Positions 6,937 through 15,591 of a stretch of 64,000 nucleotides of DNA are shown here, one piece after another; position 1 is the stretch's first letter; every line of letters starts with the position of its first letter. This DNA comes from Candidatus Enterococcus willemsii (GTDB taxonomy: Bacteria > Bacillota > Bacilli > Lactobacillales > Enterococcaceae): NCBI RefSeq assembly GCF_009933335.1, contig NZ_MAEL01000049.1, positions 1 to 64,000 on the forward strand, written 5' to 3'. The notes under the pieces were generated by a model. The model had not been told where the DNA came from, did no database searches, and saw only the letters and a list, made by a program, of their open reading frames with translations. A program made the position numbers and the translations under genes.

Positions 6937-8500
6937 TATTTTCGCTCCTTTGATGTAATAAATAAGTTCCGATTTCATAATTAACTAATTGTAGCGGATT
7001 TGTCAAATCAATTTTAAGTAACCCTTCGATTTTATTTAAACGATAACGGATTGTTTTCGAATGGAGAAAGAGAATTTCGGCTGTTCGTTTATAATTACGA
7101 CCAGATTGAAAAAATGTATACAGCGTATCGAAAAGGTCGGGTGATTGTTCCCAAAGCTTTTTTAGTTGTTTAGGAATAAGTCGCTCCAATTGGTCAAGTT
7201 GCTCTTCTTGCATGAAATAGCGGAAGATACCTAAATCGCTAATTGAGACGACTGGATCGATTTGTAGAACTTGATTGAAACGAATCGCATCTAAGCATTC
7301 TAGTAAAATTTCTTTTAAGCCTTTCTTTTCTTTTACAAGACTCATCGAGAAAGTCAATTCATGTGCTTTGATAAAAGACGTATCAAATAGTTTTTGAATC
7401 TCCTTTTTTTGGATTTCTTTTTCAGGTGTTTCTAAGTTGAATAAAATAATCGTATAGTTATAGTGCTCAAAAAAGATGCGTTTAGGACGTAGTGCACATA
7501 ACTGTTTTAAAATATTGCGATCTAATGCCTGCGTATCGCCATTTTTAGAAGAAAAAGCAATCCCTTGATAATATCTATGATGATTGATTTTTGCATCATC
7601 CAATAAGCTATTTAATTCATCTGGACTGGTTGGCGTATTTTGTAAAATAGCATCTGCTAAGTTATTCAAACGAGTGTAACGGTCTTTTTTTATTAAGTAT
7701 TCAGTCTGTAAACGTTCGTAGATGATGTCAATGACGTTTTCTAAAATCATCATTTGTGATTCAGTAATTATTTCACCTTGTTGGTACACCATTAAGGTTG
7801 ATAATTGGTCAAAAGGTGTCACTATTTCGGATGCTAAAGCTGTCATTTGTTGGCCAGAGCTAGTGTTAAAAGTAATTCGCTGGTAAATGTTTTTAGTGAA
7901 CTCATTTGTTTGTACATAGCTTCTCTCTAATATGTTCGCAATTTCAAACGGACTATCGTAATGTAAATGGATGTTTAGAGATGGAATATCTAATGAACAT
8001 GGTAACTGAATTAATTGGTAAAAAGTTTCCATAATATTCTCAAATGAATGCACATTACGACCTACTTTTGTGAATCGTTGGCGTACATCATAGTAGGTAC
8101 GAAGCAAATGGCCACGATGATTTAATAAGGGTTCATAGATTGTTAGAATGATTTTTTCGTAGCTGATTTCTTGTTCTACTTTAATTAAAGGAATTTCGTA
8201 AATGAAACAATAGTCAATTAACCAGTCGGGAATCATCGTAATTAACCGATCCATTTTAACAACCAAGCCACTAACACCAACTTTTTTCATTTTTTCAAAA
8301 AAAGTGGCAAACTCTGATTCCGGTAAATCATTAAATGCGTAGAATGAAGTTAAAATTAATTGATTTTTTTGGCTCCAATTTTCAATATCTAAGGCTTCCA
8401 AAACCATTGCTGAATCAACTTCGTTATCTAAACCAATCTCTTTTGTTAATAACTTACATGATTGAAATAGTTCGAGTGCCATTAATTCTTTAATTTTCAT
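6929..8500 (-). CDS. PucR-family transcriptional regulator 1
   Basis: DNA-binding regulator of purine/allantoin catabolism type. The 523-residue protein has an N-terminal PucR sensory domain (about 1-125) and a C-terminal PucR-type helix-turn-helix (about 460-515, around NYKRTAEILFLHSKTIRYRL). It is transcribed divergently from the fdrA-type operon. The 121-base gap between them holds a long inverted element that recurs at two other promoters in the window, so this protein is a good candidate to bind it. The start ATG at 8500 has only a weak ribosome site, a GAGGG stretch on the minus strand (complement of 8506-8510). Confidence 0.88.
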   Translation of the reverse strand: MKIKELMALELFQSCKLLTKEIGLDNEVDSAMVLEALDIENWSQKNQLILTSFYAFNDLPESEFATFFEKMKKVGVSGLVVKMDRLITMIPDWLIDYCFIYEIPLIKVEQEISYEKIILTIYEPLLNHRGHLLRTYYDVRQRFTKVGRNVHSFENIMETFYQLIQLPCSLDIPSLNIHLHYDSPFEIANILERSYVQTNEFTKNIYQRITFNTSSGQQMTALASEIVTPFDQLSTLMVYQQGEIITESQMMILENVIDIIYERLQTEYLIKKDRYTRLNNLADAILQNTPTSPDELNSLLDDAKINHHRYYQGIAFSSKNGDTQALDRNILKQLCALRPKRIFFEHYNYTIILFNLETPEKEIQKKEIQKLFDTSFIKAHELTFSMSLVKEKKGLKEILLECLDAIRFNQVLQIDPVVSISDLGIFRYFMQEEQLDQLERLIPKQLKKLWEQSPDLFDTLYTFFQSGRNYKRTAEILFLHSKTIRYRLNKIEGLLKIDLTNPLQLVNYEIGTYLLHQRSENND

Positions 8501-8512
8501 ATTTTTCCCTCT

Positions 8513-8576
8513 TTTGCGCTTTCTGGATAAAAAAGATAAAATAAATTTAGCCTTTTATCCAGTGTAAACGCAAACA
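8513..8576. promoter_or_regulatory. inverted operator plus cre in the pucR1/fdrA divergent region
   Basis: The left arm carries TTTGCGCTTT then CTGGATAAAA (8523-8532). The right arm has TTTTATCCAG (8553-8562) then TGTAAACGCAAACA (8563-8576). The arms form an inverted repeat with starts exactly 30 bases apart. TGTAAACGCAAACA also fits the CcpA cre consensus. The same arrangement recurs at 29592-29653 and, with a weaker right arm, at 19890-19951. Probable regulator target with catabolite repression. Confidence 0.65.
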
Positions 8577-8621
8577 AGATATTTTACAATAAGGATGAAA
8601 GTAATCAAAGGAGGAAGAATT

Positions 8622-11600
8622 ATGTTAAAGACAGTTATTTTAAAGAATAACTACCAAGATTCAATTAATTTGATGTTGTTAACAAACAAAATCAATGAAT
8701 TTTCAACCGTAACAATGAGTCAAATTATGATGGGAACAGATGCAAACAAAGATATTTTACGTAATACTGATTTGTTGACACCTGAAGCAGAATCCGCTTC
8801 TGCCAATGATTTAATGATTGTTGTAGACAGTGAAGAAGAAAATATTATGGACGAAGTATTGCCGGCTGTTGATGAATTTCTAAGTGATTTATCTTCAAAA
8901 GGTGGCTCCGAGGAAAAAGCAGCATCAACTACTTGGGCCGAGGCATTAGAAGCTTTACCTGATGCGAATGTTGCATTATTCAGTATTCCAGGCGAATATG
9001 GAGCACCTGAAATGGAAAAAGCCTTAAAAAATGATTTACATGTTTTCTCATTTACAGACAATATTCCAATTGAAGACGAAGTTCGTTTGAAAAAATTAGC
9101 TCATGAAAAAGGGCTATTAATGATGGGGCCTGACTGTGGTACAGGAATCATTTCTAGTATTCCTATCGCATTTACCAATGTTGTTTCACCAGGAAACATT
9201 GGTGTAGTAGGTGCTTCTGGTACTGGGATTCAAGAAGTAACAACAATTATTGATCGCCTAGGTGGCGGAGTTGTGCATGCTATTGGGACTGGTGGACGCG
9301 ATTTAAGTGATAAAGTTGGCGCTATTACAATGAAAGATGCCATCGTTGCGTTAGAAAATCACGAGCCAACAGATGTGGTATGTGTCATCTCTAAACCACC
9401 TGCAAAAGAAGTTCGCGATGAAGTTGTGCAATTATTGCAAAGTATTTCTAAACCAGTTGTTGCTATTTTCTTAGGTGAAAAACCTGAAGCACATGAAGGT
9501 AAAGTTTACTTGGCACACACATTAGAAGAAACTGCACGCATTGCGGTTGATTTAGCAAACGAAGAGGCTGTAAAAGCTAATTATTTAGAACCAATTGCTA
9601 AACCAGATGCACCTGTCTTAGCAGAAGATAAGGTAGTAAAAGGTTTATATTCTGGTGGAACATTGGCTTCTGAAGCAGGTATGTTGATTTCTGAAGCATT
9701 AGGGTTAGAGGGATTAGTGAAAAAAGAAGGTTATGTTTTAAAATCACATGGTTATGAAGTGATGGATTTAGGAGACGATATTTATACACAAGGTAAACCT
9801 CACCCAATGATTGATCCAGAAGTTCGTATTAATAAAATTCGTGAATATGCAACTGATGCAGCGACAGGAATTATTTTATTCGATGTCGTGATTGGTTATG
9901 GTGCGCATGAAGACATGGCTAGTGCATTATTACCTGCGATTGAGGAAGCACGCCAAACAGCAAAAGCTGATGGACGTGACTTGCATTTTGTTGCAACAGT
10001 TTGTGGAACAACAAAAGATCCTCAAAACTATCATGAAACTGTTAAACGCCTAAAAGATGCAGGTGTATATGTTGAAGATAGTAATGCCAAAGCAGTTCGC
10101 TTAGCTCTATTATTAAAAGGTATTGAATTCACTGAAGAGGATAAAGAAGTCGTGCCTTATGAAGGAACAACCATTGACGTACCTGCTGCTGGCGAAAAAG
10201 TGATGGAATTACTAAATACAAAACCACGAATTATTAACATTGGGTTACAAAGTTTTAACGAATCAATTGTTGAATATGGCGGTAAGTCAGAGCAATTCAA
10301 CTGGAGACCACGTGCAAGCGGGAATAAGAAAATGATTCGTATTTTAGATGCACTGGAAGAACGTGAAGAAGAAATTGCAGCTGAAAATCAAAAAGTAATT
10401 GATAAGATGCAAAATGCGCAACCATTCTTAATCGACGTTGTGCCAGCTAAAACAGTTATTCCTGAATTAAATGAAGAACAAAAAACATTATTACATGCAG
10501 GACCGCCAATTGAGTGGGATGCAATGACAAAACCAATGCAAGGTGCTTGTTTAGGAGCTGCTTTGTATGAAGGTTGGGCAGAAACAGAAGAAGAAGCTCT
10601 AGCTTTATTTGAAAATGGCGAAGTCCGATTTATCCCTTGTCATCATGTGCAAGCTGTAGGTCCAATGGGTGGAATTTCTTCAGCAAATATGCCAATGAAT
10701 GTGGTTGAAAACCGTTTAACTGGAAATCGCGCATACTGTATTTTAAATGAAGGTATCGGAAAAGTTTTACGATTTGGTGCGTATTCTCAAGAAGTAGTCG
10801 ATCGTTTAACTTGGATTCAAAACGTCTTAGGACCAACCTTATCTAAGGCATTACAAACGACAGAAGAAGGCTTGAACCTAAATGTATTAATGGCTCGTTC
10901 GATTACAATGGGGGATGAGTTCCATCAACGTAACATCGCTGCTTCATTGAACTTCTTGAAAGAAATGGCACCTTTAATTACTAAATTAGACATTTCTGAG
11001 GAAGATAAATATGACGTTATCAAATTCTTAGCAGATACGGATCAATATTTCTTGAATATTATGATGGCTGCAGGCAAAGCAATTGTCGATGGTGCTCGTA
11101 AAGATACAAAAGGAACAATCGTGACAACCATGGCACGTAATGGTGTAGACTTTGGGGTTCGGATTGCTGAAACCGGTGATACTTGGCATAACGCACCAGT
11201 AAATACGCCTAAAGGTCTGTACTTTACTGGCTTCTCAGAAGAAGATGGTAATCCAGATATTGGTGATAGTGCAATCACTGAAACAGTCGGTGTTGGTGGT
11301 ATGGCAATGGTAGCGGCTCCTGGTGTTACTCGTTTCGTTGGTGCGGGCGGTTTCCAAGATGCGCTAGATATTTCTAATGAAATGGCTAAAATTTGTGTAA
11401 CGCACAATCCAACATTTACGATTCCAACTTGGGACTTTAAAGGAACTTGTCTAGGAATTGATATTCGTAAAGTAGTTGAAACTGGTATTACACCATTAAT
11501 CAATACTGGGATTGCTCACAGAGAAGCAGGACGTGGACAAGTAGGTGCTGGTACCGTGCGCGCACCTTTAGGATGTTTCGAAAATGCTCTTGAAGCCTAT

Positions 11601-11630
11601 GCACGTGAATTAGGAATCGACTTTGAGTAA
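8622..11630 (+). CDS. fdrA: fused FdrA-YlbE protein (oxamate carbamoyltransferase subunits AllF-AllG)
   Basis: The 1002-residue protein joins two polypeptides that are separate in E. coli: an FdrA-like N-terminal half resembling the succinyl-CoA synthetase alpha fold (nucleotide-binding GASGTGIQE and IGTGGRDLSDK segments, roughly residues 190-230), and a C-terminal DUF1116/YlbE half from about 550. With YlbF these have been assigned as oxamate carbamoyltransferase, splitting oxalurate with phosphate into oxamate and carbamoyl phosphate. The YlbF homologue and a carbamate kinase follow directly, matching that pathway. ATG 8622 follows AAAGGAGGAAG; an in-frame ATG at 8595 lies before this site and is rejected. 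The first gene of its operon, controlled by the element at 8513-8576. Confidence 0.9.
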   Translation: MLKTVILKNNYQDSINLMLLTNKINEFSTVTMSQIMMGTDANKDILRNTDLLTPEAESASANDLMIVVDSEEENIMDEVLPAVDEFLSDLSSKGGSEEKAASTTWAEALEALPDANVALFSIPGEYGAPEMEKALKNDLHVFSFTDNIPIEDEVRLKKLAHEKGLLMMGPDCGTGIISSIPIAFTNVVSPGNIGVVGASGTGIQEVTTIIDRLGGGVVHAIGTGGRDLSDKVGAITMKDAIVALENHEPTDVVCVISKPPAKEVRDEVVQLLQSISKPVVAIFLGEKPEAHEGKVYLAHTLEETARIAVDLANEEAVKANYLEPIAKPDAPVLAEDKVVKGLYSGGTLASEAGMLISEALGLEGLVKKEGYVLKSHGYEVMDLGDDIYTQGKPHPMIDPEVRINKIREYATDAATGIILFDVVIGYGAHEDMASALLPAIEEARQTAKADGRDLHFVATVCGTTKDPQNYHETVKRLKDAGVYVEDSNAKAVRLALLLKGIEFTEEDKEVVPYEGTTIDVPAAGEKVMELLNTKPRIINIGLQSFNESIVEYGGKSEQFNWRPRASGNKKMIRILDALEEREEEIAAENQKVIDKMQNAQPFLIDVVPAKTVIPELNEEQKTLLHAGPPIEWDAMTKPMQGACLGAALYEGWAETEEEALALFENGEVRFIPCHHVQAVGPMGGISSANMPMNVVENRLTGNRAYCILNEGIGKVLRFGAYSQEVVDRLTWIQNVLGPTLSKALQTTEEGLNLNVLMARSITMGDEFHQRNIAASLNFLKEMAPLITKLDISEEDKYDVIKFLADTDQYFLNIMMAAGKAIVDGARKDTKGTIVTTMARNGVDFGVRIAETGDTWHNAPVNTPKGLYFTGFSEEDGNPDIGDSAITETVGVGGMAMVAAPGVTRFVGAGGFQDALDISNEMAKICVTHNPTFTIPTWDFKGTCLGIDIRKVVETGITPLINTGIAHREAGRGQVGAGTVRAPLGCFENALEAYARELGIDFE

Positions 11631-12456
11631 CGTAAAAATTAGCGACGGCATTTTTCCCATCGACCAATTTGGTAAGATGGGAAAAATCCATAGCGTTTTT
11701 GATCGTTCTTTTAATCTTAAAGTAGGTAATCGTTTAGTGAATGTTGCTAATTATGAGGGCTACCTGTCAAGTTTTGGAATTTACCTGCCAGATAATCTTT
11801 TCCAAGCGATGACTCCTTATGTACAACAAGATAACCTCGTGAAAATTTTCTCAAATGGATTGATGTTGTATAGTCGTGATGGAATTAAAAAAATTACATG
11901 GACAGAGTATGAAATTGTTAGTCTACAAGTAAAACATTTTCAATTAACTACTTCCCAACAAGCACTGCTAAAGGAAATTCTATTGGAAGCAAATTTAGAA
12001 CAACAAATTGGTTTACCTTTAGAAAACAAAGAGCAAATTATCTTTCAAAAAATGCGTCAAAGTAAACGGAAAACCCTACTTGAATGGCAAGAAATTGTTG
12101 CGTATCTTGTTGGTAGAGGGAAGGGATTGACGCCTAGTGGGGATGATATTCTAGTCGCCTATTTAGTGATGCTACATGTCATGAAAGATAGCCGAGCAAA
12201 AGAAGTTCTCACTGCTTTGCAACAGCCTCTTTCAACTACCGATATTAGTAAAGAATATATTTGGTACTCGATTCAAGGTTATGTTAATTCGCTTGTTTAT
12301 CAACTTTATGTAGATTTAGAAGCAAACAAAGAAAGAGCCGTTATAAAAAAAGATCTACAGCATATAATGAAAATTGGACATTCCTCAGGGAAAGATTTAA
12401 GTTTTGGTTTATTGTTGGCTCTGGGTAATGACGAGAAAAAGGAGAGAATCACGTGA
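11623..12456 (+). CDS. allH: DUF2877 protein, YlbF/AllH-like oxamate carbamoyltransferase subunit
   Basis: The 277-residue protein has the DUF2877 signature LVGRGKGLTPSGDD near residues 164-177 and a C-terminal GHSSGKDLSFGLLLAL segment typical of YlbF-like proteins. In E. coli the homologue acts with FdrA and YlbE in oxalurate phosphorolysis. I chose the TTG at 11623: it has AGGA 7 bases upstream and overlaps the fdrA stop by 8 bases. The next Met would remove 18 residues. The stop overlaps the GTG of carbamate kinase. A long hairpin lies within codons 10-22 (11651-11686). Start codon moderately certain, family strongly supported. Confidence 0.82.
   Translation: MSNVKISDGIFPIDQFGKMGKIHSVFDRSFNLKVGNRLVNVANYEGYLSSFGIYLPDNLFQAMTPYVQQDNLVKIFSNGLMLYSRDGIKKITWTEYEIVSLQVKHFQLTTSQQALLKEILLEANLEQQIGLPLENKEQIIFQKMRQSKRKTLLEWQEIVAYLVGRGKGLTPSGDDILVAYLVMLHVMKDSRAKEVLTALQQPLSTTDISKEYIWYSIQGYVNSLVYQLYVDLEANKERAVIKKDLQHIMKIGHSSGKDLSFGLLLALGNDEKKERIT
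11651..11686 (+). other. long hairpin inside the start of allH
   Basis: TTTTTCCCATC (11651-11661) is perfectly complementary to GATGGGAAAAA (11676-11686), and the intervening bases contain ACCAA/TTGGT, extending the stem. It is not followed by a T tract, so it is not a terminator. A role in translation or mRNA processing at the fdrA/allH junction is possible. Confidence 0.6.
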
Positions 12457-13388
12457 GTTTAAATGTTATTGCATTAGGTGGTAACGCTATCTTAGATACC
12501 GATCCTACAGATGTTGGTCAAAAAGAGTTTATTAAAAAAGCAGCAAAATATATTGTTGATTTTGTAGAAAAAGGGGAAGAGGTTGTTATCTGCCATGGAA
12601 ATGGTCCCCAAGTAGGAAATTTATTGTTACAACAAAAAGCGGGTGAAAGTGAAAAGAATCCAGCATTACAACTAGATTCATGTGTAGCTATGACCCAAGG
12701 AAGTATTGGTTATTGGTTGCAAAACGCGTTAAATAATGAATTTTCTAAACGCAACGTGACAAAACCAGTTGTATCGGTTGTCACACAAGTAGAGGTTGAT
12801 GTAAATGATCCTTCATTTGAAAACCCAACAAAACCAATTGGTCCATTCTTTACAGAAGAAGAAGCAAAAATTGAAGCCAAAAAAGATAATTCAACGTTTA
12901 TTGAAGATTCAGGTCGAGGCTATCGTAAAGTTGTTCCTTCGCCACAACCCCAAAACATTGTTGAAAAAGATGCGATTCGTACAATGATTCAAGGCGGTGT
13001 TGTAACAATTAGTGCAGGTGGTGGTGGTATTCCAGTTGTTGCACAAGATAGCGGATACGTGGGCGTTGAAGCCGTAATCGATAAAGATTTCACATCAAAA
13101 GTCTTAGCAGAAAATGTTCAAGCAGATCGTTTAATTTTACTAACGGGCGTGGATAACATTTATATCAATTACAACAAACCGGATCAAAAAGCCTTAGAAA
13201 CAATCAGTATTGCTGAAGCTGAAGGATACATTGCAGAAGGGCATTTTGCTGCTGGTAGCATGTTACCAAAAATTGAAGCAGCATTAGACTTTGTGAAAGG
13301 CGCAAGCAATCGCAAAGCCGTGATTACTTCAATTGAGAATTTAGAAAATATTCAAAATGATGCTGGAACAACTATTGTTTCGGATTAA
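12453..13388 (+). CDS. arcC: carbamate kinase
   Basis: Transfers phosphate from carbamoyl phosphate to ADP, giving ATP, CO2 and ammonia. The 311-residue protein has the N-terminal ALGGNAI loop, the CHGNGPQVGNLL motif and the AGGGGIPVV motif of the ArcC amino-acid kinase family, and is full length. The GTG start at 12453 overlaps the allH stop (GTGA) and follows AAGGAGAG. Placement after the oxamate carbamoyltransferase genes mirrors E. coli ybcF/allK rather than an arginine deiminase operon. It is the energy-yielding step of this pathway and the last gene before a strong terminator. Confidence 0.95.
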   Translation: MSLNVIALGGNAILDTDPTDVGQKEFIKKAAKYIVDFVEKGEEVVICHGNGPQVGNLLLQQKAGESEKNPALQLDSCVAMTQGSIGYWLQNALNNEFSKRNVTKPVVSVVTQVEVDVNDPSFENPTKPIGPFFTEEEAKIEAKKDNSTFIEDSGRGYRKVVPSPQPQNIVEKDAIRTMIQGGVVTISAGGGGIPVVAQDSGYVGVEAVIDKDFTSKVLAENVQADRLILLTGVDNIYINYNKPDQKALETISIAEAEGYIAEGHFAAGSMLPKIEAALDFVKGASNRKAVITSIENLENIQNDAGTTIVSD

Positions 13389-13390
13389 GA

Positions 13391-13425
13391 AAAAAGAGCT
13401 TAGATATTCTAAGCTCTTTTTTTTT
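13391..13425 (+). terminator. terminator after carbamate kinase
   Basis: AAAAAGAGCTTAGA (13391-13404) pairs perfectly with its complement at 13408-13421 around a 3-base loop and runs into a T tract. Confidence 0.93.
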
Positions 13426-13494
13426 GCTTTTTATTTAGCAAATTAGCACAAAATAGTAATTGTTTTTGTTAATAATGCACAATGATAATTTGTG

Positions 13495-13508
13495 AAAAAA
13501 CGTTTACA
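13495..13508 (-). promoter_or_regulatory. possible cre site upstream of allC1
   Basis: On the minus strand TGTAAACG followed by TTTTTT matches the cre pattern TGNAANCGNWNNCW with one mismatch. It lies just upstream of the allC1 ribosome site, in the promoter region. Confidence 0.35.
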
Positions 13509-13542
13509 ATGATGATAACAAACAAAGGAGATGTTGAATAAT

Positions 13543-14772
13543 ATGGATTTAGAGAAAGTATTAGCCGATAATCTTGTTAATCTATCAGCGATTGGCAGCG
13601 ATCCAACAGGTGGTATGACCAGACTTCTTTACACCGATTCTTGGTTAGATGCTCAAAAATATGTAGAAAAACAATTGACTGAAGCAGGATTAACTGCTCA
13701 TTTTGATGCGGTTGGAAATTTATTTGGTCGTGTAGAAGGGACCAAATATCCAGAAGAAACCATCTTATCAGGATCACATATTGATACGGTAGTAAATGGT
13801 GGGACCTTAGATGGACAATATGGCGTGATTGCTGCTTATGTTGCGATTCAATATTTATTAGCTACTTATGGCAAACCTTTACGCTCAATGGAAGTTATTT
13901 CGATGGCGGAAGAAGAAGGGAGCCGTTTCCCAACTGTTTTCTGGGGAAGTAAAAACTTTGTATGTGAAGCAAAACGTGAAGATGTCGAAGGGATTAGTGA
14001 TTTTGAAGGCAAAAAATTTGTGGATGAAATGCGTCGCCAAGGATTTGATTTCCGTGATGACACCGAAGCAAAACGTGACGACATTAAAGCCTTTGTAGAG
14101 ATTCATATTGAACAAGGAAATGTGTTAGAGAATCAAGACTTACAAATCGGTGTGGTCAATAATATCGCTGGTCAACGACGCTACACCATCGTCTTAAAAG
14201 GTGAAGCAAATCATGCGGGAACCACACCAATGGGCTACCGTAAGGACGCTGTTTATGGGTTCTCTAAAATTTGTTCAGAAATTATTGATCGTGCAGTTGA
14301 AGTGGGCGACCCATTAGTGGTGACTTTCGGTAAAGTGGAGCCAAAACCAAACACAGTCAACGTGGTTCCAGGCGAAGTGCTATTTACCATGGATTGCCGT
14401 CATACGGACAAAGAAGTGTTAAAAAACTTCACAGAAGAAGCCGAAGCGTTAATGAAAGAAGTGGCCGAACACCATGGTTTATCCATTGATATTGATTTAT
14501 GGATGGATGAAGCGCCTGTACCAATGAACGAGGAAATCGTTGCAGCAGTTGAACAAGCAGCGAAAGAACAAGAAATGAACTATCGTGTGATGCATAGTGG
14601 TGCGGGACATGATTCACAAATTATTGCACCACATTACCCTTCTGCAATGATTTTTGTGCCAAGTATAAAAGGGATTAGCCATAATCCAGCAGAAGAAACA
14701 AAACATGAAGATTTAGTTGCAGGTGTGAAAGTCTTAGCACAAACCTTATATGAATTAGCTTATAAAGAGTAG
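13543..14772 (+). CDS. allC: allantoate amidohydrolase (copy 1)
   Basis: Metal-dependent M20-family enzyme that hydrolyses allantoate to ureidoglycine, CO2 and ammonia; cytosolic. The 409-residue protein shows the metal-ligand motifs SGSHIDTV, MAEEEGSRF and EIHIEQG, and the late AGHDSQI motif. ATG 13543 is preferred: the in-frame ATG at 13531 directly abuts AAGGAG with no spacing, and copy 2 at 21548 conserves the same arrangement. It starts a new operon after a terminator, followed by allE (16 bases) and allD. It is about 90% identical in protein by eye to the second copy. Confidence 0.93.
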   Translation: MDLEKVLADNLVNLSAIGSDPTGGMTRLLYTDSWLDAQKYVEKQLTEAGLTAHFDAVGNLFGRVEGTKYPEETILSGSHIDTVVNGGTLDGQYGVIAAYVAIQYLLATYGKPLRSMEVISMAEEEGSRFPTVFWGSKNFVCEAKREDVEGISDFEGKKFVDEMRRQGFDFRDDTEAKRDDIKAFVEIHIEQGNVLENQDLQIGVVNNIAGQRRYTIVLKGEANHAGTTPMGYRKDAVYGFSKICSEIIDRAVEVGDPLVVTFGKVEPKPNTVNVVPGEVLFTMDCRHTDKEVLKNFTEEAEALMKEVAEHHGLSIDIDLWMDEAPVPMNEEIVAAVEQAAKEQEMNYRVMHSGAGHDSQIIAPHYPSAMIFVPSIKGISHNPAEETKHEDLVAGVKVLAQTLYELAYKE

Positions 14773-14788
14773 AAAGTAGGAGACAAAC

Positions 14789-15574
14789 ATGGGATACAAA
14801 AACAACAACACAGGATATTTAGATGGATTATTACAATCCAGAGCGGTAATTAAGAAAAACAATTTTGCCATTCTACCGCACGATGGCTTAGTAAATAATG
14901 TCATTCCGGGATTTGAAAACTGTGATTGCTCAATTTTAGGTTCTAAACAAATTGGCGCAAATTTTGTTGATTATATCATCACAATGAAAAAAGATGGGGA
15001 AAATAATCGAGGATTTGGTGGAGAAGGTGTGGAGACATTTGTCTACGTGATTCAAGGAGAATTGGAAGTTCGTGATGATAAAGAAACGCATAAACTTACA
15101 AAGGGTGGTTATGCTTATTTTCCTGTAAGTCAATTGATGTATTTGAAGAATGCCCAAGAGGAACCAACAGAGATTTTCCTTTATAAGAAACGTTATCAAC
15201 CATTAGAAGGTTATGAAGCACATAAAGTGGTAGGTAACATGGAAGATATTGAACCTGTTCAATATGAAGGGATGGAGGATGTTTTATTATGGGACTTCTT
15301 ACCTAAAGACCTTGGTTTTGATATGAATTTCCATATCTTGTCATTTGAACCTGGTGCAAGTCATGGTTATGTTGAAACCCACTATCAAGAGCATGGTGCT
15401 TACCTACTTTCAGGTAAGGGGATGTACAACTTAGATAATGAATGGTACCCCGTTGAAAAAGGGGACTACATTTTTATGGGTTCTTATGTACAACAAGCTG
15501 CATATGCTGTTGGTCGAGGAGAACCATTAGCTTATGTATATTCAAAAGATTGCAACCGCGATCCTGAAATTTAA
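14789..15574 (+). CDS. allE: (S)-ureidoglycine aminohydrolase
   Basis: Manganese-dependent bicupin enzyme converting (S)-ureidoglycine to (S)-ureidoglycolate plus ammonia. The 261-residue protein has two cupin halves; the second contains the [18 protein letters not shown] metal-binding segment (about residues 184-202) seen in AllE/YlbA. Its length matches the family. The ATG follows GTAGGAG and lies between allC and allD, the same gene set as in E. coli. Its presence means this organism can direct ureidoglycine to the dehydrogenase route. Confidence 0.93.
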   Translation: MGYKNNNTGYLDGLLQSRAVIKKNNFAILPHDGLVNNVIPGFENCDCSILGSKQIGANFVDYIITMKKDGENNRGFGGEGVETFVYVIQGELEVRDDKETHKLTKGGYAYFPVSQLMYLKNAQEEPTEIFLYKKRYQPLEGYEAHKVVGNMEDIEPVQYEGMEDVLLWDFLPKDLGFDMNFHILSFEPGASHGYVETHYQEHGAYLLSGKGMYNLDNEWYPVEKGDYIFMGSYVQQAAYAVGRGEPLAYVYSKDCNRDPEI

Positions 15575-15591
15575 GGCAGAGGAGCATATAA

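Noticed and set aside
6702-7200. Search for vanR/vanS near the van cluster
   Set aside because: The genes downstream are a hydrolase and a PucR regulator; no response regulator or histidine kinase motif is present anywhere in the window.
11042-11503. 153-codon minus-strand frame under the YlbE half of the fdrA gene
   Set aside because: Antisense to a conserved domain, without a ribosome site or recognisable motif.
12805-12987. Lys-rich plus-strand open frame within carbamate kinase
   Set aside because: An alternative-frame shadow of a conserved gene, with no ribosome site and low-complexity composition.
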